The position numbers and the translations under genes are program-made. This document shows positions 6,599-10,589 of a stretch of DNA of 10,589 nucleotides, piece by piece. How positions within the stretch are numbered: position 1 is the first letter of the stretch; the number at the start of each line of letters is the position of its first letter. The stretch is from Aureococcus anophagefferens (Eukaryota; Sar; Pelagophyceae; Pelagomonadales; Pelagomonadaceae): the NCBI RefSeq assembly GCF_000186865.1, contig NW_008705563.1, forward strand, positions 5,661 to 16,249. The letters are read 5' to 3'. Below the pieces are notes generated by a model. That model searched no databases. It was not told the origin of the DNA and saw only the letters and a list, made by a program, of their open reading frames with translations.

Positions 6599-7467
6599 TG
6601 GGCCATGGCCCGCTTTTTGAGCGGGAGGTCGCTGGGTCCGTCGCGGTGGCGCTTCATGCCGAAGGCCGCCGAGTAGGGGCGGAGGTCCTCGACGCCCGCG
6701 GGCGACGCCATCGGCGGCGCGGGCGGCGGCGCGCGGCGGGCGTCGCCGGCGGCCGTCGGCGAGCCCGCGACGGACGGCGTCGGCGTGACCTCGCGGGGCT
6801 CGCGCTCCGGCGACCGCACGTCGACGACGAGGGCCGCCTTGCGCGGGGACGCCGGCGGCGGCGCGGCCTTCGCGGCGCCGGCGACCTTGGCCGTCTTCGC
6901 GAGGATGTCGGCGGCCGAGAGCTCGCGGGCGCGGGCGATCATCTTCGACGCGAGCGCCGCCGTCGCCGCGCCGCCCGCGGCCCGCGCCGCACCGTAGGAC
7001 GCCTCGGCCGCCGCCCAGTCGCCGAGCTGGAGGTGCGCCAACCCCGCGTTCGCGTGGATCCGCGCGGCGAGCGGCCTGTCGCCGGACCGGAGCACGGTGA
7101 GCGCGAGCTTGGCGTCGGCGAGGGCCAACGCCCCCTGGCGCTGCGCGTTGCGCGCCCAGGAACGGCGCGCGAGCGCGACGGCCGACGACGGGTCCAACGC
7201 GAGCGCGCGGCCGCACGCGTTCAGGAGGCGCTCGAGGTCGCGCTTTTGCGTCGGCGCCGCGCCGTGGGCGCTCATGAGCGCCCGGGCCGACGCCTTGGCC
7301 TGCTCGTCGGGCTCGAGCACGCGGGCCAGCGTCATCAAGAACGCCCGGGCGTCGTCGTGGCCCGCCTTGGCGCCGGATGGAGCGGGCGGGGCGCCCGTGC
7401 TGCTCGCGCAGCCGCCCGAGCCCCGGGCGGCGTCGCCGGGGCGACCGGCCGGGGGCGGGACCATCAT
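6595..7467 (-). CDS. Small TPR-like helical repeat protein
   Basis: This is a predicted 290-residue protein of unknown name. Residues 1-35 are Pro/Gly/Ala-rich. Residues 36-185 are helical, and about 77-165 show TPR-like character: LERLLNACGRALALDPSSAV matches the end of a TPR, and RIHANAGLAHLQLGDWAAAE at 136-155 matches the start of one, with the usual small residues and G-D-W turn. Residues 200-265 are a disordered region rich in Pro, Ser and Arg with several S/T-P sites. The C-terminus (MKRHRDGPSDLPLKKRAMAQ) is basic and could be a nuclear localisation signal. TPR arrays are protein-binding scaffolds; partner and pathway are unknown. The first in-frame ATGs are 7467 and 7464; the frame continues upstream without an ATG nearby. 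It converges on PI31, with 108 bp between the stops. Confidence 0.65.
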   Translation of the reverse strand: MMVPPPAGRPGDAARGSGGCASSTGAPPAPSGAKAGHDDARAFLMTLARVLEPDEQAKASARALMSAHGAAPTQKRDLERLLNACGRALALDPSSAVALARRSWARNAQRQGALALADAKLALTVLRSGDRPLAARIHANAGLAHLQLGDWAAAEASYGAARAAGGAATAALASKMIARARELSAADILAKTAKVAGAAKAAPPPASPRKAALVVDVRSPEREPREVTPTPSVAGSPTAAGDARRAPPPAPPMASPAGVEDLRPYSAAFGMKRHRDGPSDLPLKKRAMAQ

Positions 7468-7482
7468 GGGGCGGGCCGACAA

Positions 7483-7736
7483 CGACGACGTTCTGCGAGA
7501 GCGACGCAGGCTGTGTTTAAGTTTTGATGTCTCGGCTGCCCACCGGACGTAAAAAGTCGTGCGTTTTGCGGCCGCGCCGATGAGGATTTCCTTGAAGTCG
7601 AGCCGATCTTTACCCAGACGGCCGGGGGTCGAGGTCGCGCGCGCGTCGCGGCCGCGCGCTCAGAACGTGAGGTGTCGGTAGAGCTTCGTCGCCTGCGCGG
7701 GGGGCGTTGCGCCGGGGCGGGGACGGGCGTCGTCCC
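7483..7736. other. Gap between two minus-strand genes
   Basis: These 254 bp hold the upstream region of the TPR-like gene and the 3' flank of the spliced membrane-protein gene. AT-richer patches occur at about 7510-7570 (taagttttgatg, acgtaaaaagtcg), the likeliest place for the TPR gene's promoter. I see no RNA gene or repeat. Confidence 0.3.
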
Positions 7737-8665
7737 TCACGCCGGTCCAGTTGCCTGCTTCGCGACGCAGCTCCCGAGGAGGCCCACGGGGATGAGGACC
7801 GTGGCCGCGAGCTCGAGGCGGTCGATGTTGTAGCGCCCGTCGACGACGAAGGCCGACGCGATGAGCGCCGCGGAGATGACGACGGACTGGAGCTCGCCCC
7901 AGTGGTCGCCTGCGGGACGGCGCGGCGTCCGCGCCGCCCGGCCCTCGCCCGCCCGCGTGCGGCCCACGCTTGGGACGGACGATCTCGCTGCTCGGCGAGC
8001 ACGCCCGCCCGCGCGCGCGCGCGCGTGCAAGCCTCGGACGTTCCGCGCCGGCGCGCGCCGAGCGCGGCGCTCGCGCAGTCGATGGCGAAGAAGTAGCCCC
8101 ACTGGAAGAGGAAGGGCGGCAGGCCCAGGAGCCAGGACGTCCGCGCCGGGCACTAGGCGCGTCGCGGTGAACGGGTGGGAATTCAAAGGGAAACGGGCGC
8201 GGCGCGACGCGCGACCGCGAAGACCGCCGCGAGCAGCGCCCAGCCGCCGATCCAGAGGTAGTTGATGCCGTGCTCGAGCATGATCTGCGCGCGGGGATCC
8301 TCCGGCGGCGGCGCGCGCGGCGCGCGGCGCACCCGGCTCATCTGCTCCGGGTAGCCGGCCTTCGCGTAGGCCTCGAGGGTCCGGTCGTTCGCGCCGTCTG
8401 CGGCGCCGGGCGGTCCTTTGCCGGTCGCGCGCGGGGGGGGACGCCGGGCGACGCGCTGAAGATGCGCTGGAAGACGACGCCGAAGTGTCTGTCGCCGGCG
8501 GCCGACGGCCCGATGACGCGGTAGGCGGCGTGCATCTGGACAAGGGCCTGCGATGCGGCGACGACGGCGTCTCCAGCGCCCACGAATCGCGCGCGGGACG
8601 CCCACCCATTCGACGTAGCAGATGCAGGCGATCCACTCGACGTGCCCCGCCGACCGCCAGCCCAT
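7737..8665 (-). CDS. Spliced protein with about four membrane segments
   Basis: No single frame is open, but good protein segments follow each other on the minus strand, so I infer about five exons. Exon 1 is 8665-8606 (MGWRSAGHVEWIACICYVEW). Exon 2 is 8547-8443 (ALVQMHAAYRVIG onwards). Exon 3 starts at 8371 and runs to 8216 or 8195 (EHGINYLWIGGWALLAAVFA, membrane segment). Exon 4 starts at 8152 after a tag acceptor (SWLLGLPPFLFQWGYFFAID, membrane segment) and ends at an unresolved donor. The last exon is about 7909-7737 after cccgcag, with two membrane segments (LQSVVISAALIASAFVVDG and LELAATVLIPVGLLGSCVA), and ends in TGA. The first three introns would be 58, 71 and 63 (or 42) nt with GT-AG ends and matching phases. 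The product would be about 200 residues. I do not recognise the family. Frameshifts in a decayed gene are the alternative, especially at the run of eight G at 8433-8440. Confidence 0.55.
8010..8029. repeat. Alternating CG tract
   Basis: Twenty bases of strict purine-pyrimidine alternation, almost all CG, lie in the probable last intron of the membrane-protein gene. Such tracts can adopt Z-DNA and are prone to length change. No function is implied by the sequence alone. Confidence 0.7.
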
Positions 8666-8791
8666 GGTGGGAACGGGGAGTGGTGGCAGCCCCGAGGCCT
8701 CGAAGGAGGGCACGAAAAATCGTTGGGTGCGCGCCAAACCTTTATGGGAGGATACGGCATCGATCGAGGCGGGGCGCGCTAAGCAAGGACG
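8666..8791. promoter_or_regulatory. Shared upstream region of two divergent genes
   Basis: Only 126 bp separate the two divergent start codons (8665 minus and 8792 plus), so both promoters or one bidirectional promoter must lie here or overlap the genes. The stretch is less GC-rich in its middle (cacgaaaaatcgttgg, caaacctttatggg). No TATA box is clear. It contains the short upstream frame at 8744-8782. Confidence 0.5.
8744..8782 (+). other. Possible 12-codon upstream ORF
   Basis: ATG at 8744 opens MGGYGIDRGGAR and ends at TAA 8780-8782, nine bases before ATG 8792 and in the same frame. It may regulate translation if the transcript starts upstream of it. In any case the TAA shows that the downstream protein cannot begin earlier. 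Confidence 0.35.
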
Positions 8792-10589
8792 ATGTCCCTG
8801 CCGGGCATGGTGCCCCACAACGCGGCGACGGCGGCGGCGGCGAACCCCGTGAGCGCCGTCATGGAGCGGACGTCGGCGGCGCGGGCCCTGCGGCTGCAGC
8901 GCGTGCGGCGCGAGGCCATCCCGGCGTCGGCGCTGCTGGACCGGGCCTACCGCGAGCCCTACGGCCTCACGCGCCTCGAGCCGACGCCGGAGAAGAAGAG
9001 CCGGAACCTGCTGGGCGACATGACGCGCACCGCGGGCGGCGGCGACGCCGAGACGAAGGGCCCCGGCGGCGGGCCGCCGCGGAGCCCGCCTCCCAGCCGC
9101 GGCGCGGACCGGCGCGACGGCGCGGCGGCGCCGCTCGCGGGCGGCAAGCCGCCGAGCCGCGGCGGCGCGCTGGAGCGCCAGGCCCTGCTGCGGTCCCTGG
9201 GCAAGGGCAAGGACGCGGGCTTCGAGCGGGGCTGGGAGACGGGCATGGTCTTCGTCGAGCTCGACGACGCGCTCGGCAAACTCGGCGGCATGGAGCTCGC
9301 GGTGCTCAAGAACAAGGAGGGCCTGCGCGGGGACCACGAGATCGCCCGGAGCATCCTGCGGCCGCGCATCCACGCCTTCACCAAGGGCATGTCGCCGGAG
9401 CTCTGCGGCGAGCTCCGGAGGCGCGTGCTCGGCACGCTCGCGCACCGCGTCGGCGCGCTGCGGCGGCGCTTCGAGCGCGTCCAGGGCGATTTGGACGACC
9501 GCCGCGTCTTCCACCCGGACGCGAACGCGCGGCGGGCGCACACGCGGTTTCTCGCGGCGCTCCAGCGCGATCTCGACGTGCGGGAGATCGAGGAGGCGTG
9601 CCTCCAGGGGCTGTTGGACGAGGCCGAGGCGCGCGGCGGCGACGACGGCGCGGCGCCGCCCACGCCGAGTGCGGCGGAGACGAACCGCGCCGCCGTCGCC
9701 GCGGCGGGCTCGGCGGCGCGCTGGCGCCACCGGGCCACGGCCGTCGGGAGCCACGGCCGGGGGCCGCCGGCCGCCGGCGACGGCGAGGCGCGGCCGCGCG
9801 CCGTCTCCGACGACCAGGTCTACCGCCAGTTCATGAAGTGGACGTCCGCGAAGGATCGCTTGGCGAAGAAGGCCTCGACGCTCTCGAAGACCGGCGGCTC
9901 CCTCGGCGGCGGCGGCGGCGGCGGGCTCGACCCCCTGCCGCAGACGCCGTTGTTCGCGACGTCGTTCCAGTCGCTCGGGTCGCGGTCGCGCCTCGTCGGC
10001 GAGCGCCGCGAGGCGCCGGAGCCCGAGTTCGTCACGCACGCCGCCGCGCGCGAGCGCGCGCGGCGGCGCGGCGACGCGCCGCCCTTTTTCAACTCCTTCG
10101 AGCGGCCGCGCGAGGAGGCGCTGGCCCTGGACCGCGAGCGCGCCGCGGCCGCGGCCGCGGCCGCGAAGCTCGCGGAGAGCGAGCGCGACCGCGCGGCGCT
10201 GGCCCTGCGCGCCGCGCAGCAGCAGGCCAAGGCGCGGCCGAAGACGCCCGAGGCGCGCGAGGCCGCGGCGGCGCCCGCGCACGCCGAGGGCGCCGCCGGC
10301 GCGCCGGGCGACGACGACGCGGCGTCGCGGCGCCGGCGGCCGTCCTTCGGCTCCGCGTCGACGAAGGCGTCGTCGGTCGCGGACCCGGCGCTGCTGCAGC
10401 CGCGCCTCGAGAAGATCTGGTTCGACCTGCGGCTGCCCATGGTCCAGAAGCTGCAGTTCCTGCAGAAGTACGCGTCCGTGCAGCACGCGCCGCTGCTGCC
10501 GCGGGCCGTGGAGATCTGGGGCGTCGCGGCGGACGTCTACGTGAAGCGCGCGAAGCTCATCGGGTTGCGGGATCGGCTGGGCGACGGCG
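8792..10589 (+). CDS. Large coiled-coil/low-complexity protein, 3' end outside window
   Basis: The frame is open from ATG 8792 to the window end, giving 599 residues and one base. An in-frame TAA at 8780 fixes the start. Residues 20-75 are a basic helical segment (LRLQRVRREAIPASALLDRA). Residues 80-125 are disordered and Gly/Pro-rich. Residues 125-280 are mostly helical and charged (RFERVQGDLDD, LQRDLDVREIEEACLQGLLD). Residues 282-385 are low complexity with a run of eight Gly; 415-490 form an Ala/Arg/Glu helix. Residues 538-597 are a well-formed block (LEKIWFDLRLPMVQKLQFLQ, then RAVEIWGVAADVYVKRAKLI) that reminds me of a module in cilia-associated coiled-coil proteins such as CCDC87; this is a weak recollection, not a call. 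No membrane segment or signal peptide is seen. It is divergent from the membrane-protein gene. Confidence 0.75.
   Translation, partial: MSLPGMVPHNAATAAAANPVSAVMERTSAARALRLQRVRREAIPASALLDRAYREPYGLTRLEPTPEKKSRNLLGDMTRTAGGGDAETKGPGGGPPRSPPPSRGADRRDGAAAPLAGGKPPSRGGALERQALLRSLGKGKDAGFERGWETGMVFVELDDALGKLGGMELAVLKNKEGLRGDHEIARSILRPRIHAFTKGMSPELCGELRRRVLGTLAHRVGALRRRFERVQGDLDDRRVFHPDANARRAHTRFLAALQRDLDVREIEEACLQGLLDEAEARGGDDGAAPPTPSAAETNRAAVAAAGSAARWRHRATAVGSHGRGPPAAGDGEARPRAVSDDQVYRQFMKWTSAKDRLAKKASTLSKTGGSLGGGGGGGLDPLPQTPLFATSFQSLGSRSRLVGERREAPEPEFVTHAAARERARRRGDAPPFFNSFERPREEALALDRERAAAAAAAAKLAESERDRAALALRAAQQQAKARPKTPEAREAAAAPAHAEGAAGAPGDDDAASRRRRPSFGSASTKASSVADPALLQPRLEKIWFDLRLPMVQKLQFLQKYASVQHAPLLPRAVEIWGVAADVYVKRAKLIGLRDRLGDG

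Noticed and set aside
8183..10486. A 767-codon minus-strand open frame
   Set aside because: It is antisense to the plus-strand coiled-coil gene and translates to Arg/Ala/Gly-rich low complexity, typical of antisense frames in GC-rich coding DNA. Only its last part (8371-8195) overlaps a real exon of the membrane-protein gene.

Overview
This window looks like a piece of a GC-rich nuclear genome from a unicellular eukaryote. A marine stramenopile of the pelagophyte type (Aureococcus-like) is my best guess. The grounds are very high third-position GC, MYND zinc fingers fused to RING and Sel1 repeats (a combination I associate from memory with such algae), a eukaryote-only proteasome regulator (PI31), and one gene that only makes sense with short spliced introns. 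The species is inference. Because of the high GC, almost every real gene carries long open frames on its other strand; I left these out.

Region 1 (1-4473) is a tandem array. About 1.38 kb of sequence is repeated head to tail: unit A 1-1380, unit B 1381-2767, unit C from 2768. Each unit carries, on the minus strand, a gene for a MYND-RING-Sel1 protein of about 350 residues. On the plus strand just beyond its stop, each carries a short coding-like tail that may be the end of a convergent gene. Copies A (178-1230) and B (1551-2606) are intact. Copy C is a chimera: a nearly exact copy of part of gene B is joined out of frame to a different Sel1 region, and its MYND end is missing. At about 3963 the array turns round, and a fourth copy (D, plus strand from 4015) keeps the MYND finger but breaks off inside the RING finger at about 4443.

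Region 2 (4474-5400) has no gene I can defend. Its base composition differs from its neighbours, and it may be a dispersed element or decayed sequence.

Region 3 (5452-8665) holds three single-copy genes: a PI31/PSMF1-like proteasome regulator (plus), a small TPR-like protein with a basic C-terminus (minus, convergent with PI31) and a spliced protein with about four membrane segments (minus). A local duplication spans the PI31 stop codon.

Region 4 (8792-10589) is the 5' part of a large low-complexity and coiled-coil protein (plus), divergent from the membrane-protein gene across about 126 bp and running off the window.

The genes do not form an operon. The one thematic link is that RING proteins (possible ubiquitin ligases) lie beside a proteasome regulator, and this may be chance. 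The most interesting signals are the rearranged array and the concentration of differences between copies in the first helix of each Sel1 repeat.
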